Part shown: piece by piece, positions 53,059 to 62,507 of the stretch
Numbering within the stretch: position 1 is the first letter of the stretch
Layout: each line of letters begins with the position of its first letter
Origin: VMCP01 sp964527775
Lineage (GTDB): Bacteria > Bacteroidota > Bacteroidia > NS11-12g > UBA955
DNA length: 64,000 nt
Reading direction: 5' to 3'
NCBI GenBank assembly: GCA_964527775.1
Contig: CAZGQS010000012.1
Coordinates: 1-64,000 of the forward strand
Program-made: the position numbers and the translations under genes
The notes under the pieces: generated by a model
The model's input: the letters and a program-made list of their open reading frames with translations, nothing else
Told to the model about the DNA's origin: nothing
Databases searched by the model: none

Positions 53059-54885
53059 TTGAAAGCCGTATTAAAGTTTTTAAAATATGCTGCCAACCAT
53101 AAGGGACTTATCTTTGGCAACTTCCTATTCAATTTATTCTACATCATTTTTCAGCTTGTTTCATTGCTGATGATCATGCCGGTTTTGAGATTTTTGTTCT
53201 CCAAAGATCAAGATACTACACAATTGAAATCTCAAGCACACGGAGTGGGTGAGTGGTTTGCCAGTATTTATGAAGGATTTTTACTTTGGTTTTCGGAGAT
53301 GGCCAAAGGAGAGCCTTATAAGGCATTGGCATATTTAAGTATTGCCTTAGTTATCATCACTTTATTCAAGAATATCTCACGATTTACCGCTATGAATTTT
53401 ATGGTTCTCATTCGTAATAGGAGCGTAAGGACTATGAGATTAGAGATTTATGATAAATGCTTAAAATTGCCCATTGCCTATTTTAATAATGAGCGTAAGG
53501 GTGATTTGATATCAAGAATGAGCAACGACATCAAGGAGATTGAATTTGCCTTGATGGTATCTTTGGAAGCCTTATACTTTCAGCCTCTGAATATTTTGAT
53601 ATTTTTGGTTGCATTGATAGTATTGTCTGCTAAATTGACTCTCTATATTTTATTATTCTTACCCCTAACCGCTCTGATTATTGGTGTAATTGGCCGTTCT
53701 TTAAGAAAAAAGAGTACTAGAAATCAGCAATTGATGGGGCAAGTTATGAGTTCTTTCGAAGAGACTTTGGGAGGAATTCGCATCATTAAGGCGTTCAACG
53801 CATCGAAGTTTTTTTATGACAGATACAGTAAACAAGATCAGGATTATACTCGAAATAATATTTCTGTTCAGCGCAGGTATGATTTGTCATCTCCTATTTC
53901 AGAAACGATAGGAATTACTGTTTCTGCTGTGTTGCTTTGGCTAGGAGGAAGAATGGTTTTCAGAAATGAATTAGATCCAGAATTCTTCTTGACATACTTT
54001 GCCATCTTTAGCCAGCTAATTCCGCCTTTTAAAGCCTTTTCTAATGCATTATATGCTGCGCAAAAGGGTATGGCAAGCCTGGAGAGGATTCAAGAGCTCG
54101 TAACGGCTCCTGTGACGGTTGAGGATCCTATTAATCCAGTGAAACCAAAGTTTGAGAGAGAATTGGTTCTCAATGGTGTTGGATTTGAATACAATTCAGG
54201 TATTTCGGTTATTAATCAATTTAATTTGACCATCAAAAAGGGTCAAACCATTGCATTTGTGGGCCCTTCTGGTGCGGGTAAAACTACAGTTACCGATTTG
54301 ATTTCAAGATTTTATGATGTGACTCAAGGTTCAATAACTTTAGATGGACAGGACATCAGAAATTTTAATCAGGATGATTATAGAAGGTTGATTGGAATTG
54401 TTAGCCAAGAAAGTGTGCTGTTCAATGATACAGTTAAGAACAACATAGCCCTAGGGTTACCCAATTTGTCACAAGCTGAAATAGAATCAGCGGCAACGGC
54501 TGCTTATGCTCATGACTTCATAATGGAAATGGAATTGGGTTATGATACTTTGGTAGGAGAACGTGGAGGAAAGCTTTCTGGTGGACAAAGACAAAGATTG
54601 TCTATTGCTCGTGCTTTGCTTAAGAATCCGGAGATATTGATTCTAGATGAAGCTACATCTGCATTGGATAGCAAAAGTGAAAAGGCCGTTCAAATGGCTT
54701 TAGAAACACTTATGAAAGACCGCACAAGCTTGATTATTGCTCATAGATTGAGCACTGTTATGCACGCTGATTTAATTGTTGTGATGGATAGGGGCAGAAT
54801 TGTAGAAACGGGTAATCACCAAGAACTTGTAGTTAAAAAAGGGTTATACAACAGCCTCATTCAACTACAAGAATTGGGATCTTAA
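53059..54885 (+). CDS. ABC transporter, MsbA-like (fused permease-ATPase)
   Basis: A 608-residue half-transporter with about six membrane helices in residues 15-320. The ATPase has Walker A GPSGAGKTT (about 403-411), signature LSGGQRQR and Walker B ILILDEATSALD, with AHRLS as H-loop. Its role is probably lipid or lipopolysaccharide core export, as for MsbA. No in-frame ATG is near; TTG at 53059 gives MKAVLKFLKYAANHKG, a typical N-terminus. It is isolated between a strong terminator and the convergent ftsH. Confidence 0.9.
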   Translation: MKAVLKFLKYAANHKGLIFGNFLFNLFYIIFQLVSLLMIMPVLRFLFSKDQDTTQLKSQAHGVGEWFASIYEGFLLWFSEMAKGEPYKALAYLSIALVIITLFKNISRFTAMNFMVLIRNRSVRTMRLEIYDKCLKLPIAYFNNERKGDLISRMSNDIKEIEFALMVSLEALYFQPLNILIFLVALIVLSAKLTLYILLFLPLTALIIGVIGRSLRKKSTRNQQLMGQVMSSFEETLGGIRIIKAFNASKFFYDRYSKQDQDYTRNNISVQRRYDLSSPISETIGITVSAVLLWLGGRMVFRNELDPEFFLTYFAIFSQLIPPFKAFSNALYAAQKGMASLERIQELVTAPVTVEDPINPVKPKFERELVLNGVGFEYNSGISVINQFNLTIKKGQTIAFVGPSGAGKTTVTDLISRFYDVTQGSITLDGQDIRNFNQDDYRRLIGIVSQESVLFNDTVKNNIALGLPNLSQAEIESAATAAYAHDFIMEMELGYDTLVGERGGKLSGGQRQRLSIARALLKNPEILILDEATSALDSKSEKAVQMALETLMKDRTSLIIAHRLSTVMHADLIVVMDRGRIVETGNHQELVVKKGLYNSLIQLQELGS

Positions 54886-54890
54886 TTGCT

Positions 54891-56978
54891 TTAATCTTTT
54901 GGAGATTCTTCTGAATGATCTTCAGTATGATTTTCGTCAGACGAAGCTTCTATGACAGGTTTGTCTTCATTAACTTCTGCAGCGTTGTTTGTTTCTGGCT
55001 CTGGTAGTGCTTCAACGTGGCTGCTTCTGTGTTTATTGAGTTCAGTAACTTGCTGAGAGACTTCATCTTCTTCAAAAGGACGCGCACCTATTAGGCGTTC
55101 AATATCTGTTTTGAAGATAATTTCCTTTGAAAGTAGTTCTTGTGCAATGGCTTCAACTTGCTCTTTTTTCTCCGTTAACAATTGAATGGTGCGTTTGTAG
55201 GCTTGATCTATCATATCACGAACCTCAGTGTCAATCAATTCAGCTGTTTTTTCTGAGTAAGGTCGTTGGTATCCGTATTCGCCTGTAGGATCGTTATAAC
55301 TTACTTGACCTACCTTCTCACTCATTCCGTAGTTGGTGATCATACCGTAGGCTAATTTCGTGATTCTTTCAAGGTCATTTTGAGCACCTGTAGATACTTT
55401 TCCGAAGAAAATTTGTTCGGCAGCTCGTCCCCCAAGAGTCATAGACATGCTGTCGAGTAATTGCTCAGTGCGGTAAAGGTACTGTTCTTTGGGAAGGTAT
55501 TGAGCATAACCTAAAGCAGCAACTCCGCGGGGCACGATAGATACTTTCAAAAGTGGGTCTGCAAACTCTAAGAACCAACCTGCAACGGCGTGTCCAGCTT
55601 CGTGGTAAGCAACAATTTTCTTTTCTTCGGGGGAAATGATCTTGTTCTTTTTTTCTAATCCACCAATAACGCGGTCAATAGCGTCTTGGAAATCTTTCAT
55701 TTCAACAAGTTCTTTGTTGCGACGAGCAGCAATAAGAGCAGCTTCATTACAAACGTTTGCAATTTCAGCTCCTGCAAATCCTGGTGTTTGAAGGGCTAAT
55801 TTATGGGCATCAACATCGCTACTTAATTTGATTAGTGGACGAAGATGTACGCCAAAGATTTGCTCGCGGCCTACAATGTCTGGGCGATCTACACTGATTT
55901 GACGGTCAAAACGACCTGGTCTCATCAAAGCTGTATCAAGAATTTCTGCACGGTTTGTTGCGGCAAGGATGATTACACCTGAGTCAGTTCCAAAACCATC
56001 CATTTCGGCTAGTAATTGGTTCAAGGTATTTTCACGTTCGTCGTTTGAACCTTGAACTAGATTTTTACCTCGGGCTCTACCAATGGCATCAATTTCATCT
56101 ATGAAGATAATGGCAGGGGCTTTTTCTTTTGCTTGTTTGAAAAGATCTCTAACACGACTTGCACCCACGCCCACAAACATTTCTACGAAATCAGAACCAG
56201 AAAGTGAGAAGAAAGGAACGCCTGCTTCGCCAGCAACTGCTTTTGCAAGAAGGGTTTTACCGGTACCTGGAGGTCCCACTAACAATGCACCTTTGGGTAT
56301 TTTACCCCCAAGGTTGGTGTATTTTTTAGGATTTTTAAGGAAATCAACAATTTCCATGATTTCCTCTTTTGCTTCTTCGAGTCCGGCAACGTCTTTGAAA
56401 GTCACATTGACTTTAGTGTCTTTATCGAAGATTTGAGCTCTGGCGCGACCAATGGAGAAGATATTAGATCCTCCGCCGGCACCGCCACCACCGCCCATGC
56501 GTTTGAAGGCGATATTCCAGAAAATGAGGAAAATGGCTATGAAGAATATCCACTGAAACAATTCACCAAAAACATCAGAATGAGATTCGTATTTGATGAT
56601 GAGTGAATTGGGATTTTCTAGCTGTTTTTTGAGGTCTTGTACTTCGTTGTTGAAGTAACCTTTTTCAATTTCAAAACCGAAGTTGGGCTCAGTTTGACCA
56701 AACATATCTTCGCGGGAGCGAGATTTCTTGTAGTTTTTCTGTTCTTGAGCTTCTCTGGTGAGGTATACTTCTACGAAGCGATCATTGACTAACTTAAGTT
56801 CTTTAACATCGCCTTTTAGAACCATTTCGCGCACGTCATTCCAAGTGGTACTTTGTCCTTGACTACGTGGTATAAAGTTTAGGGCTAAAAAGACGATAAA
56901 TAAAATTCCGTATATCCAGTAATGGTTAAATTTAAAGCCGTTTTGTTTGGGCTTGTTTGGTTTAGGTTGTTCGTTCAT
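54891..56978 (-). CDS. ftsH: ATP-dependent zinc metalloprotease FtsH
   Basis: A membrane-anchored AAA protease that degrades misassembled membrane and short-lived proteins. The 695-residue protein has two helices (about 20-40 and 135-155) and Walker A GPPGTGKT near 232. Walker B (IIFIDEIDAIG), the second region of homology and the zinc site HEAGH near 456 follow. The C-terminal tail is long and acidic. A -7-like box (TAGATTTG on this strand, 57021-57014) lies 36 bases upstream. It converges with the ABC exporter, five bases between stops. Confidence 0.97.
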   Translation of the reverse strand: MNEQPKPNKPKQNGFKFNHYWIYGILFIVFLALNFIPRSQGQSTTWNDVREMVLKGDVKELKLVNDRFVEVYLTREAQEQKNYKKSRSREDMFGQTEPNFGFEIEKGYFNNEVQDLKKQLENPNSLIIKYESHSDVFGELFQWIFFIAIFLIFWNIAFKRMGGGGGAGGGSNIFSIGRARAQIFDKDTKVNVTFKDVAGLEEAKEEIMEIVDFLKNPKKYTNLGGKIPKGALLVGPPGTGKTLLAKAVAGEAGVPFFSLSGSDFVEMFVGVGASRVRDLFKQAKEKAPAIIFIDEIDAIGRARGKNLVQGSNDERENTLNQLLAEMDGFGTDSGVIILAATNRAEILDTALMRPGRFDRQISVDRPDIVGREQIFGVHLRPLIKLSSDVDAHKLALQTPGFAGAEIANVCNEAALIAARRNKELVEMKDFQDAIDRVIGGLEKKNKIISPEEKKIVAYHEAGHAVAGWFLEFADPLLKVSIVPRGVAALGYAQYLPKEQYLYRTEQLLDSMSMTLGGRAAEQIFFGKVSTGAQNDLERITKLAYGMITNYGMSEKVGQVSYNDPTGEYGYQRPYSEKTAELIDTEVRDMIDQAYKRTIQLLTEKKEQVEAIAQELLSKEIIFKTDIERLIGARPFEEDEVSQQVTELNKHRSSHVEALPEPETNNAAEVNEDKPVIEASSDENHTEDHSEESPKD

Positions 56979-57070
56979 TCGTTTGGAAAAATTTTGAATA
57001 ATTCAGTAACATACAAATCTACACTTTTGTGGTCAAAGTGTTTGTTAGAAGCGACGGGAATGTCAAAATA

Positions 57071-58348
57071 TCAGATAGAAAATTCAGACAATATTTTACC
57101 CAACTGATACACATCTTCAAAGCTATTATACATTGGTGCTGGGGCTATTCGAATCACATTGGGTTCTCTCCAATCGGCAATCACATTGTTCTGGGTAAGA
57201 AAATCAAAAATCTGTTTTCCATTTTCCTCAACTAATAGAGACAATTGGGCACCGCGTTGTTTTGGGTCAGAAGGAGTAATAATTTCAAAATTAATGTGCG
57301 AATTTGATTTTTGAGTTTCAAGCAATACAAATTCTAGATAGCCTGTTAATTGTAGGCTTTTAGTTCTTAAGTTATCAATTCCTGCACGGTCAAAAATCTC
57401 CAAAGATGCTGAATGAACGGCCATTCCAAAAACGGGGGCATTAGACATTTGCCAACCTGCGGCGCCTGGTTCTGGTGAATACCCTTTTTGCATGAGGAAA
57501 CGCTTATCTTCACGGTATCCCCACCAACCAGCAAGTCGATGTTGATTGGGGTTAGTAGCGTGTTTCTCGTGAATGTAAATTCCAGAAACGTTTCCAGGCC
57601 CTGAGTTTAGATATTTGTAGGAACACCAAGCAGCAAAATCTACGTTCCAATCGTGCAGTTTCACGTTAATATTTCCTGCCGCATGAGCAAGGTCAAACCC
57701 GGCGATTGCGCCAATTTCATGGGCTTTTTGTGTGATACTTTGTATGTCAAAGTACTGACCAGTATAGTATTGAACACCGCTGAAAAAGACCAGTGCAATT
57801 TCGTCTTTATGTGCTTCAATGGTGTCTAAAATATCTTGAGTTTCTAGGGTATGTTTGCCAGTTTTAGGAGATACTTCAATTACGGCATCTTCGTATTTAT
57901 ATCCGTGAAAAGTTACTTGACTTTCAACCGCATACATATCTGAAGGGAAAGCACCTGCTTCCATAATGATTTTATATCTGTTGCCGTTTGGTTTATAAAA
58001 TGAAGCCATTAGGAAGTGTAGATTAACCGTTAATTGGTTCATTACTACAACTTCAATGGGTTTTGCTCCTACAATTTTTGCAGCTTGTTCGGTGAGAAAT
58101 TTATGGTAATGAAACCAAGGTTTTCTCCCGTGAAAATGTCCTTCAACACCCCAAACCGACCAGTCTTCTAATTCAACATTAAGTGCAGCGGCAGCTGTTT
58201 TTGGTTGCAGGCCTAGAGAGTTTCCGCAAAAATAAATTTGGGTTTCGCCCATTTGATTTTTTGGGAAGTGAAATTCGTTTCTGAAATGAGCAAGGCTATC
58301 TTGTTGATCTAAATTTCGGGCAAATTCGAGGGTATTTTGGAACTGCAT
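57071..58348 (-). CDS. kynU: Kynureninase
   Basis: PLP enzyme of tryptophan breakdown that cleaves kynurenine to anthranilate and alanine (or hydroxykynurenine on the way to NAD). The 425-residue protein shows YFCGNSLGLQPK near 39-50, the Asp-Ala-containing GFDLAHAAGN and the PLP lysine in WCSYKYLNSGPG (about 240-251). No other kyn gene is adjacent. It is divergent from a MarR-type regulator, with only 17-38 bases between starts, which suggests that regulator may control it. Confidence 0.95.
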   Translation of the reverse strand: MQFQNTLEFARNLDQQDSLAHFRNEFHFPKNQMGETQIYFCGNSLGLQPKTAAAALNVELEDWSVWGVEGHFHGRKPWFHYHKFLTEQAAKIVGAKPIEVVVMNQLTVNLHFLMASFYKPNGNRYKIIMEAGAFPSDMYAVESQVTFHGYKYEDAVIEVSPKTGKHTLETQDILDTIEAHKDEIALVFFSGVQYYTGQYFDIQSITQKAHEIGAIAGFDLAHAAGNINVKLHDWNVDFAAWCSYKYLNSGPGNVSGIYIHEKHATNPNQHRLAGWWGYREDKRFLMQKGYSPEPGAAGWQMSNAPVFGMAVHSASLEIFDRAGIDNLRTKSLQLTGYLEFVLLETQKSNSHINFEIITPSDPKQRGAQLSLLVEENGKQIFDFLTQNNVIADWREPNVIRIAPAPMYNSFEDVYQLGKILSEFSI

Positions 58349-58365
58349 ATCTTAATTACAAAGTT

Positions 58366-58836
58366 ATGTATTTAATTTGCTTTGATTTGAAAATAGAAGA
58401 CGAATTAAAACAGAGTAAATTTCAATCTAATCTGCATAAAGCATTGATAAATATCATGTTTACATCGGGTTGGGTATATAATCAATTTCGGGAAATTTTC
58501 AAGAGTTACAGGTTAACCCACCAGCAATATAATGTGCTTCGAATTTTAAGGGGGAAATATCCAGATTCATTGAACCCCACTGATATTAAAGCAGTCATGT
58601 TGGATAAAAATCCAGATTTAACTCGACTGTGCGATCGGTTGTGTGAAATGGGCTACATCGATAGAGAGGTTGATGTGCACAACAAGAGAAAGATGAATAT
58701 TAAAATCAATGAAAAGGGTTTATCTATATTGAAAGAGATTGATCCGCTCATGGAAGAATTTAATAATTCAAGGTTCAATCTTACCGAAGAAGAGGCTGAT
58801 CAGTTAAGCGCTTTACTTGATAAGGCTAGGGCTTAA
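58366..58836 (+). CDS. MarR family transcriptional regulator
   Basis: A 156-residue winged-helix protein. The MarR core runs RLTHQQYNVLRILRGKYPDSLNPTDI (about 45-70), then the recognition helix DLTRLCDRLCEMGYIDRE and a wing rich in charges (VHNKRKMNIKINEKG). These proteins are dimeric repressors released by small ligands. The ATG at 58366 is given, but TTG at 58387 (giving MKIEDELKQSKF) may be the real start, since it resembles the N-terminus of related regulators and leaves more space to kynU. The 3' end overlaps the O-methyltransferase gene by four bases. Confidence 0.85.
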   Translation: MYLICFDLKIEDELKQSKFQSNLHKALINIMFTSGWVYNQFREIFKSYRLTHQQYNVLRILRGKYPDSLNPTDIKAVMLDKNPDLTRLCDRLCEMGYIDREVDVHNKRKMNIKINEKGLSILKEIDPLMEEFNNSRFNLTEEEADQLSALLDKARA

Positions 58837-59483
58837 CCCATTTTTTGAATAAGGGTAAGTCCGTCTCTGATTGGCAACAAAAGTGTTTTGGCGTTGGGGT
58901 ATTTGCTGGCTTTTTGATTGAAAGCATGCATGATTTGAGTATCGTTATCGTTTTTTAATTCGGTTTCATCAATCACTTTACCGCTCCATAGGGTATTGTC
59001 AAAGAGCATGATTCCACCGGAAGGTAGCAAAGGGAAAATAGTATCCAGGTAGGTGGCGTAGTTTTTCTTATCAGCGTCTACGAAAACAAAATCAGGTTTA
59101 TGGTTGCACAGAGGAATTTTAGCAAGTGCTTCACCTACATGCCAATGAACTCTGTTCATGAAATCATAGGTTTTCCAAAACTCTTGCGCTTTGAATGCAA
59201 TTTCGACATCAGCTTCAAATGCGTGAATTTGCGAGGAGGCAGATAGATTTTCAGTTAGACAAGCTGTAGCATATCCGGTGAATGTTCCAATTTCCCAAAT
59301 ACAATTTGGATTTTTTAATAAGACCAACTGAGCTAAGAATCTACCTTGAAGATGCCCACTTAATTGTCTTGGATTTACTGTTTTACGCCAAGTGTAGTTG
59401 GTTAGTTCTTTGAGATATTCAGGTTCAGGCTCGCTGAAATTTTCAGAATATACGTGTATGGAATTTTGCCAATCGGGATGCAT
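58833..59483 (-). CDS. SAM-dependent O-methyltransferase (catechol/caffeoyl-CoA type)
   Basis: A 216-residue class I methyltransferase of the O-methyltransferase family 3. SAM motifs are CIWEIGTFTGYATACLTENL (about 60-79), IHAFEADVEIA and FVFVDADKKNY near 130-140, with the family's metal-binding Asp. The final substrate loop is IMLFDNTLWSGKVID. Targets of the family are phenolic hydroxyls. The start is ATG 59483 (MHPDWQNS). It is convergent with the marR gene and divergent from the DUF2795 gene. Confidence 0.9.
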   Translation of the reverse strand: MHPDWQNSIHVYSENFSEPEPEYLKELTNYTWRKTVNPRQLSGHLQGRFLAQLVLLKNPNCIWEIGTFTGYATACLTENLSASSQIHAFEADVEIAFKAQEFWKTYDFMNRVHWHVGEALAKIPLCNHKPDFVFVDADKKNYATYLDTIFPLLPSGGIMLFDNTLWSGKVIDETELKNDNDTQIMHAFNQKASKYPNAKTLLLPIRDGLTLIQKMG

Positions 59484-59507
59484 AATCAAAGTTTAAACAA
59501 AGTTGGC

Positions 59508-59537
59508 TTGAATTTTTAAAATAAACCTATATTTTCG
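59508..59537 (+). promoter_or_regulatory. Promoter for DUF2795 gene
   Basis: TTG at 59508-59510, 19 bases, then TATTTTCG at 59530-59537, 26 bases before the ATG at 59564. Confidence 0.6.
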
Positions 59538-59563
59538 CGGAAAAATAAACCCGCTTAAATAAT

Positions 59564-59785
59564 ATGTATTGGACCTTAGAATTAGTAAGTTACTTGGACG
59601 ATGCTCCATGGCCTGCAACAAAAGATGAATTAATTGATTATGCTATTCGCTCTGGTGCGCCTTTGGAGGTGATTGAAAATCTTCAAGAACTTGAAGATGA
59701 CGGTGAGCCTTACGAGAGCATTGAGGAAATCTGGAGTGATTACCCTACAGATGACGATTACTTCTTCAACGAAGACGAACTTTAA
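59564..59785 (+). CDS. DUF2795 family small acidic protein
   Basis: A 73-residue acidic protein typical of Bacteroidota: YWTLELVSYLDDAPWPATKDELIDYAIRSGAP is the DUF2795 core (helical), and the C-terminus is rich in Asp and Glu (DDDYFFNEDEL). The family function is unknown. It has its own promoter and converges with hflX (16 bases between stops). Confidence 0.9.
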   Translation: MYWTLELVSYLDDAPWPATKDELIDYAIRSGAPLEVIENLQELEDDGEPYESIEEIWSDYPTDDDYFFNEDEL

Positions 59786-59801
59786 TTTTTAGAAGGAGTT
59801 T

Positions 59802-60962
59802 TTAATTCCTGTTTTTAACAAGTTCAGAAACGAGCAGTTTTCTGAGTGAGTCAATATTGTCTTTGTTTTGCGCAGAGATGAACACAGCGGGTGCGTTCTC
59901 TTTTGCCAGCCACGAAGCTTCAAATTGTTCAATGGTAAGCCCTGTAGATCCCACATAAAACTCATCACCGGGAGTGAAGGCGTCAATTTTGTTAAACACA
60001 ATTATTTCGGGCTTATAGGATGCACCGATAGCATGGAGCGTCTCTTTCACAGCAATCATTTGATCTTCGAAAGCGGGGTTAGAAAGATCTACAACGTGAA
60101 GAAGAACATCTGCTTCTAATGCTTCAGCTAGTGTGCTTTTGAAACTTTCAACCAATAGAGTGGGCAGTTTTCGAATAAATCCTACTGTGTCACTAACCAA
60201 AATGGGCAGCATCTGAAATTCATTGAAGGGGTGTGGAAGTACAATCTTGCGCACGGTGGCGTCTAGGGTAGCAAATAGCTTATTTTCTACTAAGACATCA
60301 GATCTTGAGAGTAGGTTCATGATGGTACTTTTACCTACGTTGGTATATCCTACTAGGGCAGCTCTGTAAGAGCCGTCTCTTCCTGAACGTTGAGTGCGAC
60401 CAACTTTTTCAATGTGTTGTAGTTTTTCTCTGAGAAGAGATATTCTGTTTCTCAATATCCGTCTATCTGTTTCAATTTCAGTTTCACCGGGTCCTTTCAT
60501 TCCAATTCCCCCTTTTTGTTTGCTCAAGTGAGTCCATAAACCGGTCAATCTGGGGAGCATAAAAATACTTTGGGCAAGTTCAACCTGTACTTTTGCTTGA
60601 GATGTACGAGCATTTTTAGCAAAGATGTCTAAAATTAAGTGGGTGCGGCTGAGAACTTTAACCCCCTCTAGTTCAGTTTCAATGTTCCGAACTTGAGCTG
60701 GGCTGAGTTCGTCATCAAAGATGGCCACATCAATTTTTGCATCTCTGCAGTAGTCGGCAATTTCTTCCATTTTCCCTTTTCCCACGTAGGTTTTAGGGTG
60801 TGGGAACTCCATTCTTTGAGTGAATCGTTTTACTGTTTCCGCACCAGCAGTGTGTGCTAGTTGTTCTAATTCATCAAGGTATTCTTTGATGGGTAATGCC
60901 AAGTTTGGAATTTCAACTCCTACTAAAATGACTTTTTCTTTATTTTTTTGATTGGAATGCAC
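59802..60962 (-). CDS. hflX: GTPase HflX
   Basis: A 386-residue ribosome-associated GTPase that splits stalled 70S ribosomes after stress. The N-terminal HflX domain has KTYVGKGKMEEIADYC and FDDELSPAQVRNIE. The GTPase has GPGETEIETDRR, G1 GYTNVGKST near 205, G3 DTVG and G4 NKID. The start is GTG at 60962 (MHSNQKNKEK), as no ATG is near. Divergent from the next gene, with 66 bases between starts. Confidence 0.95.
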   Translation of the reverse strand: MHSNQKNKEKVILVGVEIPNLALPIKEYLDELEQLAHTAGAETVKRFTQRMEFPHPKTYVGKGKMEEIADYCRDAKIDVAIFDDELSPAQVRNIETELEGVKVLSRTHLILDIFAKNARTSQAKVQVELAQSIFMLPRLTGLWTHLSKQKGGIGMKGPGETEIETDRRILRNRISLLREKLQHIEKVGRTQRSGRDGSYRAALVGYTNVGKSTIMNLLSRSDVLVENKLFATLDATVRKIVLPHPFNEFQMLPILVSDTVGFIRKLPTLLVESFKSTLAEALEADVLLHVVDLSNPAFEDQMIAVKETLHAIGASYKPEIIVFNKIDAFTPGDEFYVGSTGLTIEQFEASWLAKENAPAVFISAQNKDNIDSLRKLLVSELVKNRN

Positions 60963-61028
60963 AGAAGAACTGCGAAATTACGGTGGAATTTGGGAATTCA
61001 GGGGTTAACCTCGAATTTTGAACGAAAC

Positions 61029-62498
61029 ATGAGAAGATGGAGTGCTTTTTTATTGATGTTTGGGGTATGCACCTTGTATGCTCAAAACTATCAATTGTCA
61101 AATAAGCCTCAACTAAATCAGAAGAAAAGTATTTTTCATAAGCCCTTAGGTGAATCTAGTTTAGGAATTTACACACTGAATTACGCCAATGATTATTTGA
61201 CGGCTGGGTTTAGTATTGAAAGATACGGCACCGATTTTGGGTTTATTTCCGACCGATATATTAAAACCCCCAAGAAAACATTTGTTCTCGATTTATTTGT
61301 TTCAGATACAGCTATTTATTGGACTTCTGTTTATTACAGTAGGGGTAGAGGCTTGCAAGTTGTTTTAAGTTGGTTGAATGCTAACCTTGAAGGGGAAATA
61401 CAAACCTTGGTCATTGATGAAATTGAAGGATTAAAAGAGCGTGATTTAGAAAATTTACGCGTGAGTTTTAAGAGAAAGAGCTCGAGTTGGTTATTGTCTT
61501 ACATAAAAAATAATGGCTCGAATACGTTAATTGATTTTAGATTTTATGATTTTAGGGGCAGCCGAATTGCTAAGAAATCTCGAGCCATAGATTTTGATAT
61601 TCAGATGCTGCAGCTCGAACAAGTAAGTTGGACAGATACGCAGCAAATTTTTAGTTATTTAACCATTCAAAGACCTAGAGAGTTGTTTGTTAGGAATCAA
61701 CGAGAACAAAGTGCTTTGGTGGTTTATTCAGAGCCCAAATTTTCAAAATTGGTGGTTAAAGAACTGGAAAGTGATTTCAATCTTCAAGCAGGAAGCATAA
61801 TTTTGGATCCTCAGAAACGATTTTGGAGTTTGGTTGGTTTATATGGAGAGTCGGGAAAACAAAGCGAAGGATATTATGTGTGTAAAATGGAAATTGGCCC
61901 TATTGAGAATGGTTTTAATTTTCAACTTTATCCATTTCCTGAGAATACTTTAAGAATTCTGGATGGCCGGATAAAACTTAAAAAGGTTCCCAAACCTGAG
62001 AATTATCTATCTAGAAGATTGCTGGTTCGAAATGATGGGAGTTTGGTTTTGATTTTGGAGCGATTTATTGAATTGAAGCAACTAGAAACATATTACATTA
62101 ATGGAATTCCGCAGTCATCAACCAAGGTTTTATATAATTTCAATGAAATTGGATTGTTGTTTCTAAATCTTCAAAATCAAGTGGATACTTGTTTGAGAAT
62201 AGATAAGGAGCAACTGTCAGGTCCAAATACCAGCTATATGTTGGGATTTGGCAGTTATTTATGTGAAGATGGCATTCATTTGGTGTACAATCAAGACATT
62301 TCTAAAAGCAATGAAATCATTGATGTGGTTGTTCGCCCTGATTTTGAAATAGAGAAAAAGGTTTTGGTGAATAGTGAGAATTTTTACCATACAGCAGTTC
62401 CATTCGATGGAATGGAAACGAATTATTGCACATACACATTACCTTTGCTGCGCGATAAACAGTGGTTTTGGATGAGAATTCAAGACATCAAAAAATAA
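61029..62498 (+). CDS. Exported hypothetical protein, 489 aa
   Basis: Signal peptide MRRWSAFLLMFGVCTLYAQ, then a soluble protein with many short beta strands, for example ETQKSNS-free stretches such as SIERYGTDFGFISDRY and LDLFVSDTAIYWTSVYYSRG. No Cys pattern, catalytic motif or repeat was recognised; the spacing of strands could fit a beta-propeller. The ATG at 61029 is chosen because it begins the signal. It lies nine bases before the polytopic membrane protein gene, so the two probably work together at the envelope. Confidence 0.7.
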   Translation: MRRWSAFLLMFGVCTLYAQNYQLSNKPQLNQKKSIFHKPLGESSLGIYTLNYANDYLTAGFSIERYGTDFGFISDRYIKTPKKTFVLDLFVSDTAIYWTSVYYSRGRGLQVVLSWLNANLEGEIQTLVIDEIEGLKERDLENLRVSFKRKSSSWLLSYIKNNGSNTLIDFRFYDFRGSRIAKKSRAIDFDIQMLQLEQVSWTDTQQIFSYLTIQRPRELFVRNQREQSALVVYSEPKFSKLVVKELESDFNLQAGSIILDPQKRFWSLVGLYGESGKQSEGYYVCKMEIGPIENGFNFQLYPFPENTLRILDGRIKLKKVPKPENYLSRRLLVRNDGSLVLILERFIELKQLETYYINGIPQSSTKVLYNFNEIGLLFLNLQNQVDTCLRIDKEQLSGPNTSYMLGFGSYLCEDGIHLVYNQDISKSNEIIDVVVRPDFEIEKKVLVNSENFYHTAVPFDGMETNYCTYTLPLLRDKQWFWMRIQDIKK

Positions 62499-62507
62499 AC
62501 TATTTTC

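Noticed and set aside
58366..59483. Drug-resistance cassette (marR with methyltransferase and a distant ABC exporter)
   Set aside because: The methyltransferase is convergent and of the phenolic O-methyl type, and the exporter is several kilobases away under its own promoter.
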